The notes beneath the pieces were generated by a model, which was given only the letters and a program-made list of their open reading frames with translations, ran no database searches and was not told where the DNA came from. Shown here piece after piece: positions 22,830-34,600 of a stretch of DNA of 64,000 nt. The stretch covers positions 5,583,443-5,647,442 of the forward strand of contig NC_037266.1 in assembly GCF_000002425.4 (NCBI RefSeq), written 5' to 3'. The position numbers and the translations under genes are program-made. The DNA is from Physcomitrium patens. Lineage: Eukaryota; Streptophyta; Bryopsida; Funariales; Funariaceae. How positions within the stretch are numbered: position 1 is the stretch's first letter; every line of letters starts with the position of its first letter.

Positions 22830-25542
22830 ATGCCATTCTAAATCTCCGACAGGAGCTCCAATTCTATTTATGAAGAAAAAAGATGGATCATTGCGGATGT
22901 GTGTTGATTATCGAGGACTCAACAAGATTACCATCAAAAACAGGTATCCACTACCTTTAATATCCGGACTTCTTGATCAGCTGAATCAAGCTAAGATCTA
23001 TACAAAAATAGATCTTCGGGGAGCATACAATCTAGTACGCATCAAAGAAGGAGATGAATGGAAGACTGCGTTTCGAACTAGGTATGGACATTTTGAATAC
23101 AACGTCATGCCTTTTGGACTTACAAATGCACCAACAGCTTTTCAACATCTAATGAATGATGTTTTTCGAGAGTTTTTGGATGATTTTGTGGTATATTATC
23201 TAGACGATATCTTGATCTATTTTAAGAATCCAAAAGAACATGAACTTCATGTTCGTCGTGTGTTACAAAAATTAAGAGATGCAGGAGTCTATGCCAAGAT
23301 AGAAAAGTGTGTATTCCACACTACTCAAGTTGATTTCTTAGGTTACATCATTTCAAATGATGGACTTATGATGGATCCTAAAAAAGTTCAAAGTAATATA
23401 GACTAGAAGATCCCAAAAACGGTAAGAAATGTCCAATATTTTTTGGAATTTGCCAACTACTATCGGATCTTCATCAAAGACTTCTCTCGAGTTGCAGCTC
23501 CACTTATACATTTGACTTGTAAAGACAAACTCCAATGGAATCAACAAGCGGAAGTTGCTTTTGAATCTTTGAAGACACCATTTGTTTCTGCACCAATCTT
23601 GTATCGTGTTGATTTTTCCAAAGCATTCTTTATGGAAACAGATGCATCGGACTTTGCTTTAGGTGCAGTTTTATCACAAATGGGAACAGATGACAAACTT
23701 CATCCAGTAGCCTTTCATTCAAGAAAATTCTCAGCAGCAGAAATCAATTATGAGATCTACGACAAAGAACTTCTTGCAATTGTGGATTCTTTTCAAGAAT
23801 GGCGTCATTATCTAGAAGGCGCTTCTAGTCCAGTCATCGTATATACGGATCACAAGAACCTCGAATATTTTATGTCAGCACGTATATTAAATCGTCACCA
23901 AGCTCGTTGGAGCATGTCTTTATCAAGATTCGAGTTCATCATCACTTATCGGCCAGAAAAACAACAAGGTTTATCCGATGCCTTGTCTAGACGTTCTTAT
24001 CTTGCACCAAAAGAAGGAGATGCAGCTTTTGAGCAACAAAGAACGGTTCTCTTGAGGCCAGAAAAATTTCATCTTCGAGCAATAAAATCAACATTGACTG
24101 TTGATTTAACTTTCCTTAAGCAAGTCTAGTTAAATATGTCTTCAGACCCTCTTGTTCATGATATCAAGAACAATTCTTCTAAATCTCATGATCCATCTAA
24201 ATTTGAATTCAAGAACAACCTACTCTATTTCGAAGGACGCCTATATGTTCCAAAAGATGAAGCACGTTTACGTGTTCTTCAAGCTCATCACGACTTCCCA
24301 GTAGCAGGACATTTCGGATATAAAAAGACTTTGGAGCTGATATCTAGGGATTTTTGGTGGCCTCAAATGTGGAAGGCAGTTAAAGATTTTGTACAATCAT
24401 GTGATGTTTGCTCAAGATCGAAAACTCCTCGTCATCGACCTTTTGGACTTCTTCAGCCATTACCCATTCCAGAACAACCATGGTCTTCTGTTTCTATGGA
24501 CTTCATCACGGATCTTCCAATCTCAGGTTCTTATGACTCTATATTCGTGATAGTAGATCGTTTTACCAAGATGGCACATTTTGTACCATGTACAAAATCT
24601 ATCACAGGTGAAGAAACAGCTAAGCTCTTTCTTGACAATATCTATCGCTATCATGGATTATCCAAGGATATTATATCAGATAGAAGAACTCAATTTGTAT
24701 CAAGATTTTGGCGGACTCTTTTCAAGATTCTTAAAGTAGATATAAAACTATCTTCGGCATTCCATCGTCAAACTGATGGACAAACGGAGCGTGTTAATCA
24801 AGTTTTGGAGCAATATTTAAGATGTACCATTAATTACCAATAAGATGATTGGACAACTCTTTTGCCATTGGCAGAGTTTGCTTACAATAACACGGTACAC
24901 TCTTCTATAAAACAAATACCTTTCTTTGCTAATTATGGTTATCATCCACGACTTGATACTTTTGACTTTTCAAAAGTTGATAATCTTGTTGCGAAAGATT
25001 TGGCAATTCATTTATCAGAGCTACATGCAACAATGAAGGCGCAGTTAAAAGAGGCTCAAGAACAACAAAAGGCCAATGCGGATGTCTATCAAAAGGAACA
25101 ACCATCATTCGTCTTGGGTGATAAGGTATGGCTACTTCATCGCAATATCAAGACCACTCGTCCTTGTGACAAGTTGGACTATCGAAGACTGGGGCCATTT
25201 TCTATTTCTGCACAAATCAATCCAGTTGCATATCGTTTAGATCTACCAAAGTCAATAAAAATCCATCGAGTATTCCACGTGTCTCTTCTTGAACCATACA
25301 AGACAGTGGACATACCAAGAAGACGACAAGCTCCACCTCATACTATAGAAGTGGACAATAATGAAGAGTTTGAAGTAGAAGAAATCTTAGATTCAAGGCG
25401 GCGCCGAAATAAATTAGAATATCTTATCCATTGGCGCGGATATGGTATTAGTGAACGCACATGGGAGCCATTAAAGAATCTTGCAAATGCAGCAAAGGCG
25501 GTGGAGGCTTTTCATCGACGACATCCATCAAAATCAAGATGA
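22830..25542 (+). pseudogene. pol: pol part 2: reverse transcriptase, RNase H, integrase, chromodomain
   Basis: The domains follow in one frame. Reverse transcriptase has [11 protein letters not shown] and the YLDD active site (about 23,200). RNase H has METDASDFALGAV and YTDHKNL. Integrase has an HHCC finger (HHDF...CDVCSRSK), then the catalytic core with MDFITDLP, SDRRTQF where G is usual after SDR, and a QTDGQTERVNQ end. A chromodomain closes the protein (EVEEILDSRRR, YLIHWRGYG, TWEPLKNL). In-frame stops sit at 23,404 (TAG, expected Trp), 24,127 (TAG, expected Gln) and 24,841 (TAA, expected Gln). All three are single-transition changes. The product would copy element RNA and integrate the DNA; this copy is dead unless complemented. 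Confidence 0.93.
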
Positions 25543-25636
25543 AAACTTTCTTTATAAAAGAAACAACATCTAGGCAAGATAACATTCTACTTTCAATTCT
25601 TATTCGTAGCTTCATTGTAGTAGTGGCGCTCAGGAG

Positions 25637-26059
25637 ATGGAGAACCAACAACCAGCGGATTCAACTCAAGAGCCTTCATTTGCTGACCTGCCGGACAAGA
25701 CATTACGAATGTCACAACCTTCAAGACGACGTAATCGAGATGAAGATCTTCAAGAACGACATGTTCTTCCTCGAATAGTTGGTGAGATACAATGCGTTTG
25801 GTATCACGATTTAGGAAGGGACTCCCGATGTTTGGTGATTTTGCTAGAGGTAGGAACAACTCCTCATGGTGTTCCAAATATTCTATTCGAAGGAAGTTAC
25901 GAAAGCCTCAACAATGATCAAATAACTGGGTGGTCTTCCCGCCCTGGTATGGAACACTACCGATGGTTGAGAGGCCCTATCAATCATCTTCGAAGAGAAC
26001 AGAGATCAGAGTATGTGGCGAATACAATTCGTCGCATCATAGATTTCCTCAACATATGA
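25637..26059 (+). CDS. Extra ORF between pol and the 3' LTR of the chromovirus
   Basis: A 140-codon ATG-initiated frame begins 95 bases after the pol stop, in a different frame, and ends 27 bases before the polypurine tract. It is uninterrupted although the neighbouring pol has several stops. The predicted protein has an acidic/polar N-terminus, a basic SRRRNRDED patch (about residues 30-38), a central hydrophobic stretch (CLVILLEVG, about 65-73) and a basic C-terminal helix-like region (LRREQRSEY...RRIIDF). I recognise no family. Some Ty3 elements carry additional ORFs at this position, sense or antisense. Function is unknown, and chance openness cannot be excluded for a frame of this length. 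Confidence 0.5.
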   Translation: MENQQPADSTQEPSFADLPDKTLRMSQPSRRRNRDEDLQERHVLPRIVGEIQCVWYHDLGRDSRCLVILLEVGTTPHGVPNILFEGSYESLNNDQITGWSSRPGMEHYRWLRGPINHLRREQRSEYVANTIRRIIDFLNI

Positions 26060-26086
26060 TGACCGCTCCTCGTGGAATTCGTCCCT

Positions 26087-26100
26087 AGAAGGGGGGGTAA
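26087..26100 (+). promoter_or_regulatory. Polypurine tract (plus-strand primer)
   Basis: AGAAGGGGGGGTAA lies immediately before the TGTCACGG start of the 3' LTR. A purine run at this place primes plus-strand DNA synthesis in LTR retrotransposons. Confidence 0.85.
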
Positions 26101-26663
26101 TGTCACGGCGATAATCATGTAAGCTAATAATTACATATAGAAATAGGTAAAAGTAAGTAAAAGTAGGTAAAAGTAAGTTAATTCTATAATATTTAATATG
26201 AAAGCTTCCTAGAAACTTCCTAGATACTGCTTTGACTTCATAGGTGTCTTTAATTGACTTTTTGGATTAGAAACGTGGTCAACAAGTTCGCCATGTGCCA
26301 CACATGTTGTTAGCTTGAAGATCAACCTAACTATGTGGCCCACACGTAGAAAAACTTGCCTTGTAAGTCAAGGCATGTGCCCTACAAAGTCAACACATAT
26401 TGGAGGTCCTATAGAACGTCGCCATGTAGCTCTTAGTTAGATAATATATATAGAGACAAGAGTGAAGGCTTCTTCACTCTTGTCAACTCCTTTCTTGCTT
26501 CTAGTCTAGTTTCAAGGGTCTCTAGTTTTCTTGTCTTTTGGCAATAGCCATTCCAGTTCCTCTTTCAATATATATACTTGTTTATATATATATTTTGTTA
26601 CCTCTCTTTGAGTGAAGGCTCACTTGTCTGAATTATTTTTTCATCGAGTTCTTGTCCTTGACA
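26101..26663 (+). repeat. 3' LTR of the chromovirus
   Basis: This 563-bp copy has the same ends as the 5' LTR and differs by nine substitutions and a 2-bp shorter TA run. The differences are eight transitions and one C/G change near the left end. TCATA follows directly. Confidence 0.95.
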
Positions 26664-28300
26664 TCATATTCATCAAAATTAAAAAAAAATTACTAAAAAA
26701 CCAAAATTTGATATCATTTTAGCTACAATTATCTTTTGTAGCGAAGATTATTAATATTGGAGAGGCTAAATAAGACTTAGAAATCTACACTTTAAAACAA
26801 CAAGATAGTATAGTATATGAAAAAAATTACACATAATATAATAATTTCAATCATGATCCTTGAACCAAGTGATCTTATGATGATAATCAACGTGTGATTA
26901 AAAAAAAACTTAGATAAAACTTCTAATCCAAATAGAGTTAAAATAGTACCAATACTTCATTTAGTAATGTCTTTTTAACTTTAATTTTTTTAAAGATCAA
27001 AGAAGAGATGAATTTTCTACAAAAAAATTAATTTTTTAGTAATAAAACCATACATCATTAAATAGGTAAAAAGCTTGGATTACAAGAAATTCAACCATAT
27101 TATTTAGTTAAACTTCTTATTCTCTTTTTTTTACCTTCTTATAGAAAAAATAAAAATAAAAATAAGACAAAGTAAGAAAAGACCATTTATGTCAAAAAAA
27201 TATTAATCTAAGAACCAATTTCAAACAACATAAGGAAAAAAATTATTTTTAATGTATGAACGAAAAAAATTGTAATATCTAAAGAAGTAATGTTCTATAA
27301 GAAGGGATAGTATTTTTAAAAATTAAAACTATTGATAAATAGAAATAAGCAATTTTTGCTAGAAACTTTGCAATATTGATACATGCATTCTATTAACCTT
27401 TGAATTGTAAGGATTGTAGAAGTATATGAAGCAATTATAAAAACTAAAAATAAATCAAACAAGATACATCCCACAAGATTTTTATATGTGCTTACACTCT
27501 AATAGCATGCCTTACATTTAATCATGATATGTTTCTAGCATCTTTTTTTAATAGTTGAAGAAATAATTACAAAGACATAAGAAACAAATATGTAATATAA
27601 GTTTTTGGATGAAAGTAAAAATGTTGATTATTTTATTATAAGTTAATTCAATATCAAGTTATTTTTTAAACTAATAATTTCTTCCAAATTTCAAATAGTT
27701 TTAAGTAATTTAGATCCTACTTTAGAAAAATATGTATATAAATAATCTAGACACAAACAAACACTTAAATCTTTAAGTTACAAATCAAATGTTCTAAAAT
27801 GAAAAAAATGACATAAGCTATACACCTAAACATATGTAAAAACACTCTCAACAACTAGGTGCAGCTTTAAGCTAAAATGACAAGATTTGAATAGCAAAAA
27901 ATATATATTTGGCACTAGAGAAGGGATAGAAATCTGAGGAATTGATAGAATTTTGATTTGAAACCTCCATACACCTTTCAATCGTGGTAAAGTGAGCTCT
28001 AAGTTGGAATTAGTATCATAGGCTCCTAGATTAGCTTCTACTAGAGCTCCTAGAGGTATGAGAGCTCTAGGCAGCTCCTGTTTTCTTATTCTTTCATCAA
28101 TCGATTCGACAGGTATGCGACAGGATGTTTAAAAACAAAATAACGAAATAAAGACATTCAACCATACTATATATTGCTTTCTTCAGCAAGACTCAGTGAG
28201 TAAACTCATGTTTCAATGCAAAAAGCAAGTATCAACTTGAAATGAGAAGTAATGAGCTGATTCATGAGAAAAGGATGAAACAGCAGATTATAAATGGGGT
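26664..28300. other. AT-rich flank of the chromovirus, no gene recognised
   Basis: The first five bases are the right copy of the TCATA duplication. The rest continues the AT-rich composition seen left of the element up to about 27.9 kb and then becomes more balanced. No open frame or motif stands out. Confidence 0.55.
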
Positions 28301-28311
28301 TCCATCACGTT

Positions 28312-28384
28312 TCATGAATTTGCATTCTTGGCAGCAAGATAGTTCCTAAAGCAAGACTGGGCAGACTGATCATGCGTATCACCT
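28312..28384 (-). other. Possible terminal exon fragment
   Basis: On the minus strand a pyrimidine-rich run ending TTCTTTTTGCAG abuts an open segment of about 23 codons that reads GDTHDQSAQSCFRNYLAAKN and ends in a stop at 28,312. The acceptor is textbook quality and the peptide looks protein-like. I found no convincing upstream exon within the next few hundred bases, and I do not recognise the peptide. It may be the end of a gene, a processed fragment, or chance. Confidence 0.2.
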
Positions 28385-29722
28385 GCAAAAAGAATTAAAT
28401 CAAATAAATTAACAACAACAACAAGAACAACGAGATTAGGGCTGAGGGACTCAGGATTAAGTTTGTTGCTTGCGAATATTTGGAGGGATCTATGGAGAGT
28501 GATGCAGCTAAGATTTGCCACCTTTGCTAGCTCATTTATTGCAGTCCTTCAATCGTCTGATTCCTTGCTTTTTTCGACTTCATCTGTGCACATGAACCGC
28601 CGTTAAATGCACAAAACTCGATGTGTTCTGTGTCCTATGCTGCTAAGTTTTCCTTGTATAATCACATGCTATTGTTCGGCATGCATTTAAGAATTGAGCT
28701 TAACAGTCTCTTTGTCTCTAGCTTCACAGGAGACTTGCAGGTGCCCAATAGTTTCTTCCATTGCTTGTATTCCTATGATCATTTACAAGACGCATCTCAG
28801 AACTTTATCGTTTCTGAGGATTGGGTGTGAGTCAACCACTTCCGGTGCATGTGAAGAGGCTTCGATTTTGCAATTTTTACGTTAGTTTTTCCAGACTGGA
28901 TTCTTTAAATATTTGCACCTGTAATCGGAAGTGTGTCAGTGCAGTAGTACCCGTTTGAACATATTATTTCTCTGTCTTTTAATTTTTCACTTCTTTTCTC
29001 CTACTGTGTCATTGGAGTGGATTCGGATTCTCTTCTTCGCATTCGGTTCTGACTTCGGTGGGGAGATTGTTCATGTTGCTGGTTGTGAAGTTGAGCATTG
29101 GCATACATCACGGTGGAGTTTGATAGTTGGCTTATCGAAGCGATAAAAGAGATGCCTTGAAGCAACAACTGCTGTTGGGCATGAAACTTTGGATTTAGGG
29201 TTTAGGCCTGGTTTAAGGAAGGATCGTTAGCAGGACAAGCCTTGGAAAGTAGGAAATCGTAGGAAGGTGCGAATTGTGTCGGGGTTTAGGAGGGTAGAAG
29301 GGAGTGGAACTGGGAATATATTACAGGAAGGAATATAGAATTCATTTCCATGTCGCAAAGCATATTTCTCATAGGCTTCTGTACTGTTCTATGTATTGGA
29401 CATATGTCTGTGAAGGAACTACAGACGGCTTATGTTAAGTCTTTGTTGATTTGTAATGCAGCCGCCTGGAAGCTGCAAGTAGTGGAGAGCTGAGATGAAT
29501 GGCGCATGATAGTTTTTCTTCTGATTTGTTCGCTTCAGATCACCATACACACTATGCGATTGGCTGCTGTTCCTAAATGAGAGGCCCGGGAAAATTGTAA
29601 ACTGACACAACTAGGTTGTGATGACATACTTTTCCGATTATTCACGCGTGGTCTTTTGCTGATTGAGCGACACGATTTTTGCACACAGGAATTGACAACA
29701 GGAGAACTACGCTAGTGGTGAA
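28385..29722. other. No recognised gene
   Basis: Composition is balanced. Several 60-70 codon frames occur on the plus strand (28,621-29,146) without motifs. Nothing here supports a gene. Confidence 0.5.
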
Positions 29723-30310
29723 GTGATCGGATTATGGTGCTCGAGTCAGCGCGAGCATATTATTTTCAAGTTCACTAGCCTTTATGACATGGAGAGCAAA
29801 CAGGATGAGGTGTACCAGAAGGTTGCTCACAACGTAGAAACCCCGACAGCACATTGTCGAATTTTCTCCCAGTTACATGCAGCTTTGTCAAAAGAGGTGT
29901 TCTTCATTGTATCAAAAAAGCTGAAAATTTCAATCTCTCCTCGTTGTTGCTCGTCGTGGAGTAGCAGGAGTCTTTGATAATTTTGGCACCCTGAGAATAA
30001 ATTCTATCTCGAAGTACCTGCGTAGACTCATTTGGTAAACGTGTATCAACATTCTCTCGACTGCGGCATGTGCTTTGCTCCACTCACATAACAGTCCCTG
30101 TGGAGCACAACTGCAAACTCTTCGAAAGAAGTCACGTACTGATTTAATCACCTGATTATGGCGTATGTGCTTCACAAGTTGATTTATTAAATGCATTGTT
30201 TTTAAATGGCTGAGCATTATTAGCAACATTCCAAGACGCCGTTTAGGTGTTGATAGGCTCTTCACTGGAACAGATCTTCAGCCATGAGAGAAGGAAACAA
30301 TTCTCCACCC
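29723..30310 (+). pseudogene. Decayed coding sequence of unknown family, copy A
   Basis: An 84-codon frame (to 29,977) is followed, after a +1 shift near 29,940, by a frame that runs to 30,287 with three stops (TAA near 30,034, TGA near 30,151 and TGA near 30,178). The conceptual product is rich in varied residues, with segments such as GVFDNFGTLRINSISKYLRR, INILSTAACALLHSHNSP and FKWLSIISNIPRRR. The stops are explained by single transitions in Gln, Arg or Trp codons. An inverted second copy lies at about 31,000-31,610. I do not recognise the family. It could be a host gene family fragment or part of a mobile element; the conservation of both copies across the whole length shows it is a real repeated sequence. 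Confidence 0.55.
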
Positions 30311-30999
30311 AAACGAAGATCACTAGAACATAAAGAAATGTCCTTTTGAAAATAAATTCAACTATCAACTAGTCACTAGGATTTAGATTTCAAAAATTGT
30401 CTTCAATGGAAAGTTGTATTATAAGAATTTGTACAAGTGCAAAATTTGCACAAGTTAACTAGAAGTTTTTTAGGTTCTGGCAAAAAAACAAAACCAAAAA
30501 ATCTACTTTTACTTTCAAAGATTCCTTCAACTATCACCTGTTGTTTACTTACTATAGAAGTCGACAAGCTTGTAGGCCAAGGATTGAAAAACAATAGCAT
30601 GAAGGTTGGTAGAAGAGGAAAGTTTTCAGCAAAAGAAGGTAGTGCATTGACCAAAGAAAGCTGTACAATAATTCCCGGCCTAAAATGTTTCCCTATTCCT
30701 ATAACATTTTTTCTTGCCTCATTCAATCCTTCTTGGAAAAGAGCGTATAACATGTACAAGAAATGTATGAAAACCAACACCACATATGTCCTAGACACCA
30801 TGCTATTAGAGAAAGGTGAATATAAATAATTTATATTTTTCTTGTCTTTCTTTATATTCTATCTATTCCATATTACTATACTTAGTTTTTCTTAACTCTA
30901 CTTTCAATATTAAATGTCTTATTTTAGATTATCATATTTATTCTAATTCAACTTTATTATTATTCAATACAATAACATTAGAGAGAGTTTTTTGTAATT
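30311..30999. other. Spacer between the inverted copies
   Basis: The spacer is AT-rich. Two overlapping open frames, 30,437-30,829 plus and 30,403-30,801 minus, each of about 130 codons, occupy it. Neither has a motif I recognise, and because they overlap almost completely at most one can be real. Confidence 0.4.
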
Positions 31000-31610
31000 G
31001 AGTTATTATTTTGGTAGAGAATTGTTTCTTTCTTTCATGATGGAAGCTCTATTTTGAAAGAGAGCCTATTACTACCTACACTGCCTTCTATTCAACATAC
31101 CTTACTATTAGCAAACAACATCTTAGAATGTTACTAATAATGATCAGCCATTTAAAAAATAATGCATTTGATAAATCAAAAAGTGAAGCACATACAATAT
31201 AATTAGTTATTTAAATCAGCACTTGCCTTTCTTTGAAGAATTTGTAATTGTACTATACAAAGACAATTATGTAGGATGAAGAGCAAAGCATAGGTGGTAA
31301 TCTAAAGAATGTTGATATGTATTTATTAAATGAGTCTATGCATGTAATTTGAGATAGAATTTATTCTCAAGGTGCCAAAATTATTAAAGACTCCTACTAT
31401 GCCACCAAGAGCAATGACAAAAAATCAAAATTTTCATCATTATTAATACAATAAGAAATACTTTTTTTAAAATTCAAAGTTGCATATAAGTAGAAAAATA
31501 TTTGAAAACTTATTATTATTGGAACTACCAAAGAAGTTAAGATTTAGTAATTCTACAGTTTGATGACTTTATCTATAATTTTGAACAAGGTGTTATAAGC
31601 TTTTCATCCT
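31000..31610 (-). pseudogene. Decayed coding sequence of unknown family, copy B (inverted)
   Basis: Read on the minus strand this segment aligns over its whole length with copy A at 29,723-30,310, including the GTCTTTAATAATTTTGGCACC and GAATAAATTCTATCTC blocks and the AGAAAGAAACAATTCTC end, apart from a gap of roughly 30 bases. It is much more AT-rich than copy A, and most differences replace G or C of copy A by A or T. Its upstream end lies just downstream of the copia RNase H remnant on the same strand, so it may have been moved with, or lie next to, that element by chance. Confidence 0.6.
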
Positions 31611-31645
31611 ATAAGTAGAGGCATATCTATAAAGGTTTTAACTTC

Positions 31646-34600
31646 TTAATAGAATGTATTTTTTTCATATTCATTTTCACTCATTACTAATTGATTAAAT
31701 ATGTTGTCTATTTGTGATTTCAAATGTGCCCTTGTAAGTAAGCTATGGCATAAGTTAGGTTCTCTTTCAAGCACATTAAGCAAGAAAAGGTGATTTCCAA
31801 GCTTTGGATTAGAGAATAGCTTGGTAAATGTATTGGCTTGCATTCTACTAGGGAAATTATAATCAAAGGAGAATTTATTAAGAATAGCAAGTTGGCAAAT
31901 GAAGTTATAGCAAATATCAATGTATTTGGTGTGAAAGTGGAACTTTGTTGTATCAACCAAAAGAAAGGTCATTTGATTATTACATTGAATTAGAATTTTA
32001 ATTTTAAAAAAAATTATTTGTTAGAGGTCATATATTAAATAGCAAATTCAAATTGCTTCAGAGGTGGCAATAGCCATAGCCATATATTTTATTTCTATAT
32101 TAGAAAATATCATAGATCATGGAAAAATAAATCTCCAACTAATCACACCTTATGACAAGAGGTAATAGTATTCAAATGTGGAGCATCTTTTGTTGACATC
32201 ACCAACTTAGTTTATATCATTGAAACCAAAATAATATTGAAGATGTAAGGTGGCCTGGTAAAATTTGGCATGGTAGTTGACAAAGCCATATAAGAGCTGG
32301 AAAGTATGTTTATAAGGTTGGATGTATTTAGATTTTGATTTATATATGTATTGTGTCAAGATGCTAATTGCAAAACTATATTAGGGCAGATGCAAATACT
32401 TACCTAATTAATAGAACCCACTATATTATGATAAAGTGGGCATGAAGAGATTTAGGCATAAGAGCAAGAGGGCAATCCTTTATAAAAACATCTTTGCCAA
32501 AGGCAATTGGTATAGAAACAAGTAGCGTCTTAAAAAAGCCAAACTTGAGGAGCTTTGGTTTGATGTATAAGGTTTAAGTGATGCAGAGCCAATTGCAATG
32601 GAGGTTGTAGATGATTTAAAAACTAGAAGTATGGTAGATATCTTCTAGATCTAAGAAAAAAAAGTGGGAGTGAAGTTGATTCTTGATGGTCTCAAAAAGT
32701 AAAAGATTATCTATAATTATTAATTTATCATCAATACACAAGATAAAAATGACAAAATTCAAAATGTGGCCCAAGTAGTAGACATTTCAATTGGTAGTAA
32801 AGTTAACAAAGTGAAGAATTGCAAGGAATGAATTGATTACTTAAAATTACTCTTGGAAAGAATTTTTTCAATCTGTAGAAGGTCTTTTAAAGGCAAAAAT
32901 CAAGTCCAAAGTAAAAGAAGTCACATCTTTAGAGACCTTTATATAAATTTCTTTTAAAAGAAGGTTATTGAAAAAATTATCTTAACAATCATTTGGTGGA
33001 TAGATAGACTCAGATGAATAGCAAGGACAAAAATCAAGCAGATTGATTGAATACAAATTACAAAAGATTTTTTTTTTTGTTGTAATCTAATCCCAAAATT
33101 TGTTTGAAGCTGCAAATAATCAAACAAGTTTTGAAGCAATCTACTAAGCCAAAGCTTTTTAGTTTGATTTTAAAGATCAATTTATAAGTTATTTGCCATT
33201 TGATGCATATAAATTTGGCTCCTTTTAGATAGCTTATTACCATTGAAGGGCCTCAAGAGAATTTTCAACTTAAATGTATGTTATAGATTTTAGAAAAACA
33301 TCAAAGATGGTAAATAAGGTATATTTAGAATGAAAAGGATTTTGGCTTCAATGTAGGAATGTAGAGCATTTGGATTCTATTTTTTTGTTAGATCATGGAA
33401 TAGAGAAAAAAAAATTGTGATATGAAAAGATCGGCAAATAGACACAAGCAATAATAATGGTAAAGATAATGGCTTATCAAAGTTGCTATTAAATAAAGGT
33501 TGATGGTGTGATTGGTGGAGAAGGTGAGCATAGTGACTTACATAGGACATTACTTATATTCATAATAAAAGATTAATAAATTGGTACAAAAAATATTGAA
33601 GATTGACTACAAGCACATCATTCATGGATATATTAGAACATAGAAACAAAAAGAAGTCTTGTTACAGTAATAGTTTAGAGGGCTAAGAGGAATTTTTTTT
33701 TGCAATAGCTTGTGAAGGAGAAGAGGTAGTAGAAGCAAGCAAAGCAAGCAAAGCAATAAGTAGGAATACAATTTTTATTCAAAGAATAGTAGTAGTATAC
33801 TTGGATGGCAAAGACATAAAAATTATTGGTAGCTTAAGCATTAAATCCAATTATAGTGGAGGGAAGAAATTTTCTTATTACAAGAATTGTATAGTTGTTG
33901 CTTGTGAAGGCATTGTGGTTGGTGAGAATACAAGAGCAAGATACTCTATTGAAAAAATCCTTAGAAGAAGAGATGAAGATCCACCTAATTAGTAAAATAA
34001 TAGAACCAATTGAATGTTAATATTTGTGCATTTGAGATTAATAGGAGATATTCAAAGAAGAAAAGTGGATTCTTCTTCAAATATAATATTATAAAAATAA
34101 TTATTATATTACTATAGATTTTTTAAAACTTATATTCTTTGTACAAGGAACTATATCCCAATAAAATACGTTTTTAAGACTATCATTGAGCTTGAATTAA
34201 AGAGCATCAAGAATCTAGATAAAACATCTATTATAAAACTCTTAAAGGTAAGAGATGTTAGATTTTTAATTGTACCAAAGTTTAAATAAAGTCTTTATTA
34301 GAAAGATAATTTTAGTAGGATACTAGTTTTGAAGGTATGTGGCATAATTGATAGCCTTCTTCTAATATGGTTTTGTCAATCTTACTTCATGGATCATATA
34401 TTGAGTAGTATTATAAAGAATTTTATTTTGTTTCTTTTTTTCTTTTTCTTTTTTTTTGCTACTATGCTTTTTTAGGTGAATAAGTAATGATTAATTTTTA
34501 TTTGATGCCATATGTATTACTAGGTATTAGTCAAAATCAAAAAAGGGATATTCTCTTCTTAATCAGATTGAAAGATATAAAATTTGTGTCCAATTTGAAT

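Larger units (their letters stand above)
18923..26663 (+). mobile_element. Ty3/gypsy chromovirus, full-length insertion with nested element
   Basis: A 7.74-kb insertion runs from TGTCACGG to CTTGACA, bounded by near-identical LTRs and a 5-bp TCATA duplication. Inside are gag with a zinc knuckle, protease, reverse transcriptase, RNase H, integrase and a C-terminal chromodomain in the Ty3 order, then an extra ORF, a polypurine tract and the 3' LTR. Removing the nested 1,338-bp insertion leaves about 6.4 kb. The coding part has at least four in-frame stops, each explainable by one transition, plus a frame change at the gag-pol junction, so this copy is not autonomous. The LTRs differ at nine positions plus one 2-bp indel (about 98% identical), which implies a recent insertion. 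Chromoviruses use the chromodomain to direct integration to particular chromatin. The Gag style resembles chromovirus groups known from mosses, but a tree is needed to name the clade. Confidence 0.95.

Noticed and set aside
18923-26663. CRISPR-like or prokaryotic defence repeats
   Set aside because: The repeated segments are retrotransposon LTRs. No regularly spaced short repeats or cas-type genes exist in this eukaryotic window.
30403-30829. Two overlapping frames of about 130 codons on opposite strands
   Set aside because: Neither has a recognisable motif, and mutual overlap means at least one is chance. There is not enough evidence to call either a gene.
33801-33992. 63-codon plus-strand frame inside the copia remnant
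   Set aside because: It runs against the orientation of the element and lacks any motif. It is probably a chance frame in decayed DNA.
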